Below, piece after piece: positions 8,262-15,546 of a DNA stretch of 64,000 bases (position 1 is the stretch's first letter; every line of letters starts with the position of its first letter). Position numbers and translations under genes: made by a program. The notes under the pieces were generated by a model. That model made no database searches. It had not been told where the DNA came from and saw nothing but the letters and a program-made list of their open reading frames with translations. Origin of the DNA: Agromyces ramosus (GTDB lineage: Bacteria > Actinomycetota > Actinomycetes > Actinomycetales > Microbacteriaceae); contig NZ_SGWY01000001.1 of NCBI RefSeq assembly GCF_004216665.1, forward strand, positions 992,001-1,056,000, given 5' to 3'.

Positions 8262-8617
8262 CCGGCGAGCCGCGCCTCCATCCGGGCGTGATCGCAGATG
8301 CCGCATCCGTCGTGCTCGAGCACGTGCCGGTCGAGCCCGACCAGATCGTCGCCGGCGCGCCGACCACCGGGCACCTCGTGCTCGACGATGACGGCGAGCG
8401 CATGGTGGGCGTGTGGGAGATGTCCGTCGGCGCGATGCGCGACGTCGAGGCCGACGAGGTCTTCGTCGTGCTCGCGGGCGCCGCGACGGTGGAGTTCGAG
8501 CATCCGCATGCCGCGCCGATCGTGCTGTCGCCCGGGTCGGTCGTGCGGCTGGAGTCGGGGATGCGCACGATCTGGACCGTGCGGCAGACGCTGCGCAAGG
8601 TGTACGTCGCACCGTGA
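8258..8617 (+). CDS. Cupin domain-containing protein
   Basis: 119-residue single-domain cupin (DUF861-like). The barrel motif is visible in Val-Leu-Asp-Asp-Asp-Gly-Glu-Arg-Met-Val-Gly-Val-Trp-Glu-Met and Asp-Glu-Val-Phe-Val-Val-Leu-Ala-Gly-Ala-Ala-Thr-Val-Glu-Phe, ending with Trp-Thr-Val-Arg-Gln-Thr-Leu-Arg-Lys-Val-Tyr. The canonical metal-binding histidines are largely absent, as usual for DUF861, so it may bind a small molecule without a metal. It starts at the GTG overlapping the stop of the FAD oxidoreductase (GTGA) and ends in the same kind of overlap with the MOSC gene, which implies translational coupling. This partner pattern is typical of amine-oxidase operons. Confidence 0.78.
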   Translation: MTGEPRLHPGVIADAASVVLEHVPVEPDQIVAGAPTTGHLVLDDDGERMVGVWEMSVGAMRDVEADEVFVVLAGAATVEFEHPHAAPIVLSPGSVVRLESGMRTIWTVRQTLRKVYVAP

Positions 8618-9171
8618 GCGCCGAGATCCCGTCGCCGTCGGTCGTCGCGGTCGCCCGCGATGACGCCCATCGGTTCTCGAAGCCGCTGCATGGCGAGATC
8701 CGGCTCGTCGAGGGCCACGGCGTGGAGGGCGACGCCCACGCCGGCGCCACCGTGCGGCGTCGCTCTCGCTTCAAGGGCACATGGACGGAGCCGAACCGAC
8801 GCCAGGTGCACCTGATCCAGCTCGAGCTCTTCGACGAGCTCGCCGTCGAGGGCCACGAGGTCGCACCGGGCGAGCTCGGCGAGAACGTGACGATCGCCGG
8901 CGTCGACCTGCCCGCGCTGCCGCTCGGCACGCGGATCCGCCTCGGCGACGCCGCGGAGGTCGAGCTCACCGGGCTCCGCAACCCGTGCGTGCAGATCGAG
9001 CGGTTCCAGCCCGGGCTCATGAAGCGGCTCATCCGTCGCGACGGGAGGGGCGCGACGCTCCGACGCGCGGGCGTCATGGCGATCGTCGTCGAGGGCGGCG
9101 TCGTGCGGCCGGGCGACGCGATCGTGGTCTCACTGCCCGCTGGGCCGCACGAAGCGCTGCCCGTGGTCTGA
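8614..9171 (+). CDS. MOSC domain-containing protein
   Basis: 185 residues covering one MOSC domain, named after the molybdenum-cofactor sulfurase C-terminus. The conserved cysteine lies in Leu-Arg-Asn-Pro-Cys, and the N-terminal part has Val-Glu-Gly-Asp-Ala-His-Ala-Gly and Gln-Val-His-Leu-Ile-Gln, matching YiiM-type proteins. Relatives bind molybdopterin or act on N-hydroxylated compounds. It is the last gene of the FAD-oxidoreductase/cupin/MOSC operon (GTGA overlap), suggesting a role in redox processing of a nitrogen compound; that is inference. It ends 11 bp from the convergent hxlR-type gene. Confidence 0.85.
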   Translation: MSAEIPSPSVVAVARDDAHRFSKPLHGEIRLVEGHGVEGDAHAGATVRRRSRFKGTWTEPNRRQVHLIQLELFDELAVEGHEVAPGELGENVTIAGVDLPALPLGTRIRLGDAAEVELTGLRNPCVQIERFQPGLMKRLIRRDGRGATLRRAGVMAIVVEGGVVRPGDAIVVSLPAGPHEALPVV

Positions 9172-9182
9172 GGCGGCCGGCG

Positions 9183-9935
9183 TCAGGCGACGGATGCCGC
9201 GTCGCCCGCCTCGCTCGCCGCGTCCGTCGGCGGCGCGACGGGATCGATGCGGAACGTCAGCCGGAAGCGCTCGAGCAGGGCGCTTCCCCCGTCGAGGATG
9301 GCGACGCCAGGGGGCGGTCCCTTCACGGCGACGGCGCCGCGCACGCCCGAGACGAGGTCGCGGAAGCCCGTCGGTTCGACGGCGAGCTCGAGCACGTCCT
9401 CGGGCACCGGGTCGGGCATTGCGCGGCGCGGTTGCGGCAGCGCGCCCGGTCCGACGGGGGCGACATCGAGGTCGCGTCCCGCCACGATCGCCGAGATGGA
9501 GACGTCGCCGACGTGCAGCACGTACTCGGTGGGCGGCAGTGCCGCCGCGGCATCCGGCCTGAAGGCGGCGCCGAGTGCGATGACGAGCGCGTCGGCCGTG
9601 ACCCGCTCGCCCTCGGCGGGCTCGCCCAGCGTCGACCACCCCCAGCGCTCGAGGGCGATCACGACGGGCTCCAGCGCGCGGCCCAGCTCGGTGAGCTCGT
9701 AGCCGCCGCGCACGGTCGGCACGCGGCGCACGACGCCCGCCTCCTGCAGTTCCTTCAGCCGGTCGGCCAGGATGTTCGTCGGGATTCGCGGCAGGCCGGC
9801 CTTCAGGTCGCCGTACCGGCGCGCGCCGACGAGCAGGTCGCGGACGATGAGCAGTGCCCACCGTTCCCCGACCCGCTCGACGGCACGAGCGACGCCGCTG
9901 TACTGGCCGAAGCCGCGCGCGGCGCGCGTTGCCAT
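9183..9935 (-). CDS. HxlR-family regulator with SCP2-like C-terminal domain
   Basis: 250 residues. The N-terminal HxlR winged helix is unmistakable (Ala-Val-Glu-Arg-Val-Gly-Glu-Arg-Trp-Ala-Leu-Leu-Ile-Val-Arg-Asp-Leu; Arg-Ile-Pro-Thr-Asn-Ile-Leu-Ala-Asp-Arg-Leu-Lys). A second domain from about residue 110 looks like a sterol-carrier-protein-2 fold, an architecture known in actinobacterial HxlR regulators, and may bind a hydrophobic ligand. It is the second gene of an operon with the VOC protein (12-bp gap). Two CTTG-N7-CAAG repeats in front of that operon are the probable autoregulatory operators. Confidence 0.85.
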   Translation of the reverse strand: MATRAARGFGQYSGVARAVERVGERWALLIVRDLLVGARRYGDLKAGLPRIPTNILADRLKELQEAGVVRRVPTVRGGYELTELGRALEPVVIALERWGWSTLGEPAEGERVTADALVIALGAAFRPDAAAALPPTEYVLHVGDVSISAIVAGRDLDVAPVGPGALPQPRRAMPDPVPEDVLELAVEPTGFRDLVSGVRGAVAVKGPPPGVAILDGGSALLERFRLTFRIDPVAPPTDAASEAGDAASVA

Positions 9936-9947
9936 GATCCGGCCCGG

Positions 9948-10409
9948 TCAGGCCGAGGTCGACTGGGCGCCGGCGCCTTGCTGCGCCATGTAGGCCTCGG
10001 GGCCCTGCTCGGCGGCGGCGGGCTCCATGAAGAGGAACGAGAGGTTGTTGCCGTCGGGGTCGTCGAGGTCGCGCGAGTACATGAACCCGTAGTCCTGCGC
10101 CGGACGCGGCTCGCTGCCGCCGGCGGCGAGGCCCTTGGCGAGCGCGACGTCGACGTCCTCGCGGGAATCACGGGTGAGGGCGATGGACACCTGCGCCTGG
10201 GTCTTCGGGTCGATGATCTGCTTGTCGGTGAACGTCCCGAGGTACTCGCGGGTCAGCACCATGAAGTAGATGGTGTCGCTGAGCACGACGCACGCGGCGT
10301 TCTCGTCGGTGAACAGCGGGTTGATGCGGAAGCCGAGCGCCTCGTAGAACGCCTTGGAGCGCTCGAGGTCGGTCGTCGGCAGGTTGACGAAGATGTTGGT
10401 CGCGGTCAT
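9948..10409 (-). CDS. VOC (glyoxalase/bleomycin-resistance) family protein
   Basis: 153 residues with a single vicinal-oxygen-chelate domain: Ile-Phe-Val-Asn-Leu-Pro-Thr-Thr-Asp-Leu-Glu-Arg-Ser-Lys-Ala-Phe-Tyr at the start and Asp-Pro-Asp-Gly-Asn-Asn-Leu-Ser-Phe at the end, a pattern common in the PhnB-like/lactoylglutathione-lyase-like group. The canonical N-terminal metal histidine is replaced by asparagine, so catalytic activity is uncertain. The C-terminus is a Gly/Ala/Gln-rich tail. First gene of the operon with the HxlR regulator; divergent promoter region carries the tandem operators. Confidence 0.85.
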   Translation of the reverse strand: MTATNIFVNLPTTDLERSKAFYEALGFRINPLFTDENAACVVLSDTIYFMVLTREYLGTFTDKQIIDPKTQAQVSIALTRDSREDVDVALAKGLAAGGSEPRPAQDYGFMYSRDLDDPDGNNLSFLFMEPAAAEQGPEAYMAQQGAGAQSTSA

Positions 10410-10459
10410 GTTGTCCTCCGATGTTCGTGGTGTGCGATGTTCCGGTGATGCGATTCAGC

Positions 10460-10494
10460 TTGCTCTTTGCAAGTGGACTTGTCAATAGCAAGTA
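10460..10494. promoter_or_regulatory. Tandem HxlR-type operators CTTG-N7-CAAG
   Basis: Two inverted repeats: CTTG-CTCTTTG-CAAG (10460-10474) and ACTTG-TCAATAG-CAAGT (10478-10494), centres 19 bp apart (two helical turns). Located 50-85 bp upstream of the VOC start in an AT-rich island. HxlR/YodB-type regulators bind inverted repeats with the same 7-nt spacing, so autoregulation by the downstream HxlR protein is likely. Confidence 0.72.
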
Positions 10495-10514
10495 ACCAGA
10501 TTTCCTTCCCGAGC

Positions 10515-12179
10515 TCAAGTCGCGGCGCTGCGTCGCACGAGCAACGCCAGGTGCAGCGCCGTGAGCGCCTCGCCGTCGTCGAGGTCCACGCCGAGCAGGT
10601 CGCCGATGAGCGAGAGCCGCTGGTAGAACACCGACCGCGAGAGATGGCTCGCGGATGCCGCAGCCGTGCGGTTGCCCGGATGCGCGAGCATCGCGCCGAG
10701 CACCGTGAGCAGGTCGCCGCCGCGCGCGAGGTCGTACTCGATGAGCGGCGCCAGCATCCGCTCGCTGTGCCGGAGCAGCCGGTGGTCGTCGCGCAGCGAG
10801 GTGACGAGCCGCATGAGCGGGCGATCCTCGGCGCGACGCAGCTCCATGCCCCGCACGGTTCGCGGTCGCGGAGTCCGCGCCAGGTCGAGCGCCTCCTGCA
10901 CCGAGCCGAGCAGCCCGTCGAGGTCGGCGGCCGCCCCGCCCACCGAGAGCACGAGCCGGTCGACGGATGCCGCGTCGTCGCCGACGAGGGCGGCGGCGAA
11001 CTCGTTCGCGGCGGCGTCCGACAGCTCGACCGGCACCGACAGCAGCACGATGCGGGCGGCACCGGAGGCGCCGGCATCGGGGGCGGCACCGTCGATCGCA
11101 CGACCGCCGAGCGTGCGCGCCGCGACATCCGCTGCCCCGTTCGCGACGGGCGCCCCCGTCGCCACCACGCCGTACAGGCGCGCGCCCAGGATGGGGAGCC
11201 CCGCGGCCTCGAGTCGCGCGGTCGCCCCCGCCATTCCGGCGAACCGCCCGGCGAGCAGCCCGTCGACGAGTCGCTGCCGGCCGATCCGGACCCACTCGTC
11301 GGCGTCGCCGTCGGCGAGGCGGCCGAGCGCCAGCGCGATGGCGCCCTGCTCGAGCACGCTCGTGCGGCCCGCCGGGTGCGCCGGACCGGGCAGCGCGACG
11401 AGGTGCCCCCACCGGATGCCGCGGGCCTCGACGGGCACGACGAGCCACTCGTCGAGCCCCGCCGCGACCCCTCGCCCCCGGCGCTCCTCCTGCTGACGGT
11501 GCGCGTCGCGCGAGCGCACCTCCCAGCTCGTGAACAGGTCCTCCTCCGCGGCGGGCGGCACCTCGGATGCGACCACCTCGTGCGCGAGGTTCTCGAGCAC
11601 CACGGCGGCGCCGAGCGTCTGCGCGAGCTGGTGCACGATGAAGTCGGCGGGCGAGCCGCGCAGGCTCAGTGCCGTGAAGCGCTCGCGCACCTCGTCGCGG
11701 GCGCGCAGGGCGGCGGTCTGCTCGGAGATGATGCGGCTGTGCACGGCCTCGGTGAGCGTGACGAACTTCACCTCGCGGTGGAGCGCCACGAGGGCGAGGC
11801 CGTGCTCGCGCGCGGCCTCCTCGACCACCGCGGGCACGTAGCGGTAGTGCACGCCCAGCTCGAGCACGAGGCCGGCGAGGCCCGCCTCGACGAGACCGGC
11901 GATGAACGCGTACAGGTCGGCGGGATCGGTCGGCCAGCCCGAGCCGGTGGAGAGCAGGAGCTCGCCGCCGTCGAGCAGCCGGGCGACGCCCGCGCTGTCG
12001 GAGACGTGCACCCAGCGCACTCGCGCGTCGAGCGCCTCTTCGCCCGCGAGCACCTCGGGCACGCCGTGGGCGACCGCCTCGAGGGTGAGGATCTCGCGCA
12101 CGGTCGGCAGCCCGTCGTCGACGACCGCGCCTGCCGGACGATCCGTCCGGATCGTCTCGTCTTCACGACGAACTGCCAT
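10515..12179 (-). CDS. PucR family transcriptional regulator
   Basis: 554 residues. The N-terminal purine-catabolism regulatory domain spans about residues 26-145 (Thr-Val-Arg-Glu-Ile-Leu-Thr-Leu; Leu-Leu-Leu-Ser-Thr-Gly), and the C-terminus carries the PucR helix-turn-helix (Thr-Ala-Ala-Ala-Ser-Ala-Ser-His-Leu-Ser-Arg-Ser-Val-Phe-Tyr-Gln-Arg-Leu). Relatives control purine, pyrimidine, GABA or proline catabolism. It is divergent from methylmalonate-semialdehyde dehydrogenase across 91 bp and is the obvious regulator of that gene and the following aminotransferase. RBS GGAAGG precedes the ATG. Confidence 0.88.
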   Translation of the reverse strand: MAVRREDETIRTDRPAGAVVDDGLPTVREILTLEAVAHGVPEVLAGEEALDARVRWVHVSDSAGVARLLDGGELLLSTGSGWPTDPADLYAFIAGLVEAGLAGLVLELGVHYRYVPAVVEEAAREHGLALVALHREVKFVTLTEAVHSRIISEQTAALRARDEVRERFTALSLRGSPADFIVHQLAQTLGAAVVLENLAHEVVASEVPPAAEEDLFTSWEVRSRDAHRQQEERRGRGVAAGLDEWLVVPVEARGIRWGHLVALPGPAHPAGRTSVLEQGAIALALGRLADGDADEWVRIGRQRLVDGLLAGRFAGMAGATARLEAAGLPILGARLYGVVATGAPVANGAADVAARTLGGRAIDGAAPDAGASGAARIVLLSVPVELSDAAANEFAAALVGDDAASVDRLVLSVGGAAADLDGLLGSVQEALDLARTPRPRTVRGMELRRAEDRPLMRLVTSLRDDHRLLRHSERMLAPLIEYDLARGGDLLTVLGAMLAHPGNRTAAASASHLSRSVFYQRLSLIGDLLGVDLDDGEALTALHLALLVRRSAAT

Positions 12180-12270
12180 CGGTCGAACCTTCCTGCCTCT
12201 GCAACACTGGGGATGCCAGTCGAGACGACACCCCGGGCAATCTGTCCGGAAAGCCCGAGAAGGACCCTAC

Positions 12271-13755
12271 ATGAGCCTCATCCGACACTTCATCAATGGC
12301 CGCGAGGTCGCCGACGCGCAGCGCACCGGTCCGGTCTTCAACCCGGCCACCGGCGAGCAGCAGCACGAGGTGGCGTTCGCGTCCGTCGGCGAGGTCGAGC
12401 AGGCGATCGCCGCGGCATCCGCCGCCCTTCCCGGGTGGCGGGCCACCGGGCTCATCAAGCGCGCCGACGTGTTCTTCAAGCTGCGCCACCTGCTCGTCGA
12501 GCGCCAGGGCGAGCTCGCCGCGATCCTCACGAGCGAGCACGGCAAGGTGCTCTCGGATGCCGCGGGCGAGATCTCCCGCGGCATCGAGAACGTGGAGTTC
12601 GCCGCGGGGCTCGTGCACCTGCTCAAGGGCGAGCATTCCGAGCAGGTCGCGCGCGGCGTCGACGTGCACTCGTTGAAGCAGCCCGTGGGCGTGGTGGGAG
12701 CGATCACGCCCTTCAACTTCCCGGTGATGGTGCCGCTCTGGATGGTCGCGTCCGCGATCGCGTGTGGAAACACCGTGGTGCTGAAGCCCTCGGAGAAGGA
12801 CCCGAGCGCCGCGATCTTCCTCGCGAAGCTGTTCCAGGAGGCCGGCCTCCCCGACGGCGTGCTCAACGTCGTGCACGGCGACAAGGTCGCGGTCGACGCG
12901 ATCCTCGACTCCCCCGACGTGCGCGCCGTCTCGTTCGTCGGCTCGACGCCCATCGCGAAGTCCATCTACGAGCGCGCCTCGGCGAACGGCAAGCGGGTGC
13001 AGGCCCTCGGCGGCGCGAAGAACCACATGGTCGTCATGCCCGACGCCGACCTCGAGGGCGCAGCGGATGCTGCGGTCTCGGCCGCGTACGGCTCGGCTGG
13101 CGAGCGCTGCATGGCCGTGTCGGTGCTCGTCGCCGTGGGCGAGGTCGCCGACGACCTCGTCGAGGCGGTGCGCAGCCGCATGGGCGCGCTCGTCATCGGC
13201 GACGGCACGGATGCCGCGAGCGAGATGGGTCCCCTCATCACCAGGGAGCACCGCGACAAGGTCGCCTCCTACGTGACCGGCGCGTCGGCCGAGGGCGCGA
13301 CGGTCGTCGTCGACGGCACGATCCAGCGGTTCGACGGCGACGGGTTCTTCGTCGGCGTCTCGCTCCTCGACCGCGTGAAGCCCGGCATGAAGGTCTACGA
13401 CGACGAGATCTTCGGCCCGGTGCTCTCGGTCGTGCGCGTCGAGTCGTACGAGGAGGCGGTCGCGCTCATCAACGCGAACCGCTTCGCGAACGGCACCGCG
13501 ATCTTCACGCGCGACGGCGGCACCGCCCGCCAGTTCGAGTTCGACATCGAGGTCGGCATGGTCGGCGTGAACGTGCCGATCCCGGTGCCGATCGGCGCGT
13601 ACTCGTTCGGCGGCTGGAAGAACTCGCTGTTCGGCGACTCGCACATCTACGGCCCCGAGTCGGTGCACTTCTACACGCGCTCCAAGGTCGTGACGACGCG
13701 CTGGCCGAACCCGTCGGAGTCGCAGGTCAACCTCGGCTTCCCGAGCAACCACTGA
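12271..13755 (+). CDS. mmsA: CoA-acylating methylmalonate-semialdehyde dehydrogenase
   Basis: 494 residues, normal for MmsA/IolA. Signatures include Ile-Thr-Pro-Phe-Asn-Phe-Pro-Val-Met-Val-Pro, Phe-Val-Gly-Ser-Thr-Pro-Ile, Gly-Ala-Lys-Asn-His (replacing the Glu-Leu-Gly-Gly of other aldehyde dehydrogenases and typical of the CoA-dependent branch) and catalytic Cys280 in Gly-Glu-Arg-Cys-Met-Ala. It converts methylmalonate or malonate semialdehyde plus CoA and NAD to propionyl- or acetyl-CoA. Followed by a class III aminotransferase that could supply the semialdehyde from beta-alanine or a related omega-amino acid. RBS GAGAAGGA, probably under PucR control. Confidence 0.9.
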   Translation: MSLIRHFINGREVADAQRTGPVFNPATGEQQHEVAFASVGEVEQAIAAASAALPGWRATGLIKRADVFFKLRHLLVERQGELAAILTSEHGKVLSDAAGEISRGIENVEFAAGLVHLLKGEHSEQVARGVDVHSLKQPVGVVGAITPFNFPVMVPLWMVASAIACGNTVVLKPSEKDPSAAIFLAKLFQEAGLPDGVLNVVHGDKVAVDAILDSPDVRAVSFVGSTPIAKSIYERASANGKRVQALGGAKNHMVVMPDADLEGAADAAVSAAYGSAGERCMAVSVLVAVGEVADDLVEAVRSRMGALVIGDGTDAASEMGPLITREHRDKVASYVTGASAEGATVVVDGTIQRFDGDGFFVGVSLLDRVKPGMKVYDDEIFGPVLSVVRVESYEEAVALINANRFANGTAIFTRDGGTARQFEFDIEVGMVGVNVPIPVPIGAYSFGGWKNSLFGDSHIYGPESVHFYTRSKVVTTRWPNPSESQVNLGFPSNH

Positions 13756-13759
13756 CCGC

Positions 13760-13858
13760 TCTCCGCCCACACTCCCCCTCCACTCCAACCACTCACCCTC
13801 CCCTCCAACCACCCCCCTCCCCTCCAACCACCCACCCCCCGTCCACCTCCACACCCCT
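13760..13858 (+). repeat. C-rich polypyrimidine tract with repeated CCCTCCAACCAC units
   Basis: About 100 bp almost entirely C and T with scattered A on the plus strand, containing three to four degenerate tandem copies of a 15-17 bp unit built around CCCTCCAACCAC. It directly follows the mmsA stop codon. It has no coding signature and separates mmsA from the leader of the aminotransferase. Confidence 0.75.
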
Positions 13859-13877
13859 CTCACTCCCATCCCATCGA

Positions 13878-13928
13878 GATGACGCCAGACGTCGGTTCGC
13901 TGCGCTGATACCGACGACTGGCGTCATC
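13878..13928. promoter_or_regulatory. Long inverted repeat upstream of the class III aminotransferase
   Basis: 19-nt arms (13878-13896 and 13910-13928; left arm begins GATGACGCCAG) match at 18 of 19 positions, separated by 13 nt. It ends 26 bp before the ATG and 12 bp before the GAGGAG ribosome-binding site. It could be an operator pair for the PucR protein or an RNA hairpin acting as terminator/attenuator between mmsA and the aminotransferase. Confidence 0.65.
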
Positions 13929-13954
13929 TGGATCGTCCGCGAGGAGCTCCCCGT

Positions 13955-15403
13955 ATGACCGACACACTGACCACCGACACACTGACCACCGAGACGCAGG
14001 CGACGGATGCCGCGGCGGCGACGTACGCCGACCGGCACGGCACGCGGCATCCGCTGCCCGACCTCGACGCCGACGCACGGGTGCGGGCCGACGACCGCGC
14101 GCACGTGTTCCACTCGTGGAGCGCGCAGGCCCTCATCGACCCGCTGCCCATCGCCGCGGGCGAGGGCTCGACGTTCTGGGACTACGCAGGCAACGCGTAC
14201 CTCGACTTCTCGAGCCAGCTCGTGAACCTCAACCTCGGGCACCAGCACCCCGACCTCGTGGCGGCGATCCACGCGCAGGCGGGACGCCTCGCGACGATCC
14301 AGCCGTCGATGGCGAACGATGTGCGCGGCGAGCTCGCCCGTCGCATCGCCGAGGTCGCACCCGGCGACCTCGACAAGGTGTTCTTCACCAACGGCGGGGC
14401 CGACGCGAACGAGTACGCCGTGCGCATGGCGCGTGCGGTGACCGGCCGCCGCAAGGTGCTCTCGATGTATCGCAGCTACCACGGCGGCACCGCCACCGCG
14501 ATCTCACTCACCGGCGACCCGCGCCGCTGGGCGAACGAGCCGTCAGACGGCAGCGTCGCGCACTTCCTCGGGCCGTACGCCTACCGCTCGTCGTTCCACG
14601 CCGAGAGTTCCGAGCAGGAGACCGAGCGCGCGCTCGCCCACCTCGAGCAGGTCGTCACCCTGGAGGGCGCCGGCACGATCGCGGCGATCATCCTCGAGAG
14701 CGTGGTCGGCACCAACGGCGTGCTCGTGCCGCCGCCCGGCTACCTCGAGGGCGTTCGCGAGCTCTGCGACCGGCACGGCATCGTCTACATCGCCGACGAG
14801 GTCATGGTGGGCTTCGGCCGTGTCGGCGAGTGGTTCGCGGTGAACCACTTCGGCGTCGTGCCCGACCTCATCACCTTCGCGAAGGGCGTGAACTCGGGCT
14901 ACGTGCCGCTCGGGGGCGTCGTAATCTCGCAGCGCATCGCGTCGCACTTCGACACGGTCGCCTTCCAGGGCGGGCTCACCTACTCGGGGCATCCGCTCGC
15001 CTGCGCGGCGGGCGTCGCCACGTTCGAGGTGTTCGAGCGCGACGGGATCCTCGAGCGCGTGCGCGACCTCGGCGTGCGCGTCGTCGAGCCGCGACTCCGA
15101 GCGATGGCCGAGCGGCATCCGTCGGTCGGCGAGGTGCGCGGACTCGGGCTGTTCTGGGCCATCGAGCTCGTGCGCGACCCCGCGAGCCGCGAGCCGCTGG
15201 TGCCGTTCAACGCGAGCGGGCCGGATGCCGCGCCGATGGCGGCCGTGGCCGCCGCGTGCAAGCGGGCGGGCCTCTGGCCGTTCGTGCACTTCAACCGCCT
15301 GCACGTTGCGCCCCCGCTCGTGATCTCGGAGGACGACCTCGTGCGCGGGCTCGACGTGATCGACCGGGCGCTCGACATCGCCGACGGGTACGTCGCGTCC
15401 TAG
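13955..15403 (+). CDS. Class III aminotransferase (omega-amino acid type)
   Basis: 482 residues of the class III PLP aminotransferase family. Seen: Phe-Phe-Thr-Asn-Gly-Gly-Ala-Asp-Ala-Asn-Glu for PLP phosphate binding, Tyr-Arg-Ser-Tyr-His-Gly-Gly, Ile-Ala-Asp-Glu-Val-Met-Val-Gly-Phe-Gly-Arg with the cofactor aspartate, and Lys310 in Phe-Ala-Lys-Gly-Val-Asn-Ser-Gly-Tyr as Schiff-base lysine. The N-terminus has a short duplicated Thr-Asp-Thr-Leu-Thr motif. Next to mmsA it is most likely a beta-alanine or beta-aminoisobutyrate:pyruvate (or related) aminotransferase producing the semialdehyde for MmsA; the exact substrate cannot be read. RBS GAGGAG at 13941. Confidence 0.86.
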   Translation: MTDTLTTDTLTTETQATDAAAATYADRHGTRHPLPDLDADARVRADDRAHVFHSWSAQALIDPLPIAAGEGSTFWDYAGNAYLDFSSQLVNLNLGHQHPDLVAAIHAQAGRLATIQPSMANDVRGELARRIAEVAPGDLDKVFFTNGGADANEYAVRMARAVTGRRKVLSMYRSYHGGTATAISLTGDPRRWANEPSDGSVAHFLGPYAYRSSFHAESSEQETERALAHLEQVVTLEGAGTIAAIILESVVGTNGVLVPPPGYLEGVRELCDRHGIVYIADEVMVGFGRVGEWFAVNHFGVVPDLITFAKGVNSGYVPLGGVVISQRIASHFDTVAFQGGLTYSGHPLACAAGVATFEVFERDGILERVRDLGVRVVEPRLRAMAERHPSVGEVRGLGLFWAIELVRDPASREPLVPFNASGPDAAPMAAVAAACKRAGLWPFVHFNRLHVAPPLVISEDDLVRGLDVIDRALDIADGYVAS

Positions 15404-15435
15404 CACTGCGCGCGGCGTACGGCACCCCGACGCGG

Positions 15436-15464
15436 CCGGGCTCGGGGGCACCCCCGATGCCCGG
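15436..15464 (+). terminator. GC hairpin terminator after the class III aminotransferase
   Basis: Stem CCGGGC-TCGGGGG / CCCCCGA-GCCCGG with a 2-nt loop and one bulged T, starting 33 bp past the stop codon. No T-run, typical for high-GC Actinobacteria. Confidence 0.55.
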
Positions 15465-15502
15465 GCGTCGTCGCGGAGTACCATGGGCGGGAATCCGCGG
15501 GA

Positions 15503-15519
15503 CCTCCGTGTCACGGAGG
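15503..15519. promoter_or_regulatory. Palindrome CCTCCGTG-T-CACGGAGG in the leader of the class I/II aminotransferase
   Basis: Perfect 8-bp arms around one central base, 28 bp before the ATG and just downstream of a possible -10 box (TACCAT, 15479-15484). Could be an operator or an mRNA hairpin close to the ribosome-binding site (GGGGAAAG). Confidence 0.45.
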
Positions 15520-15546
15520 CTCCCAGATCCCCTGGGGAAAGAGCTC

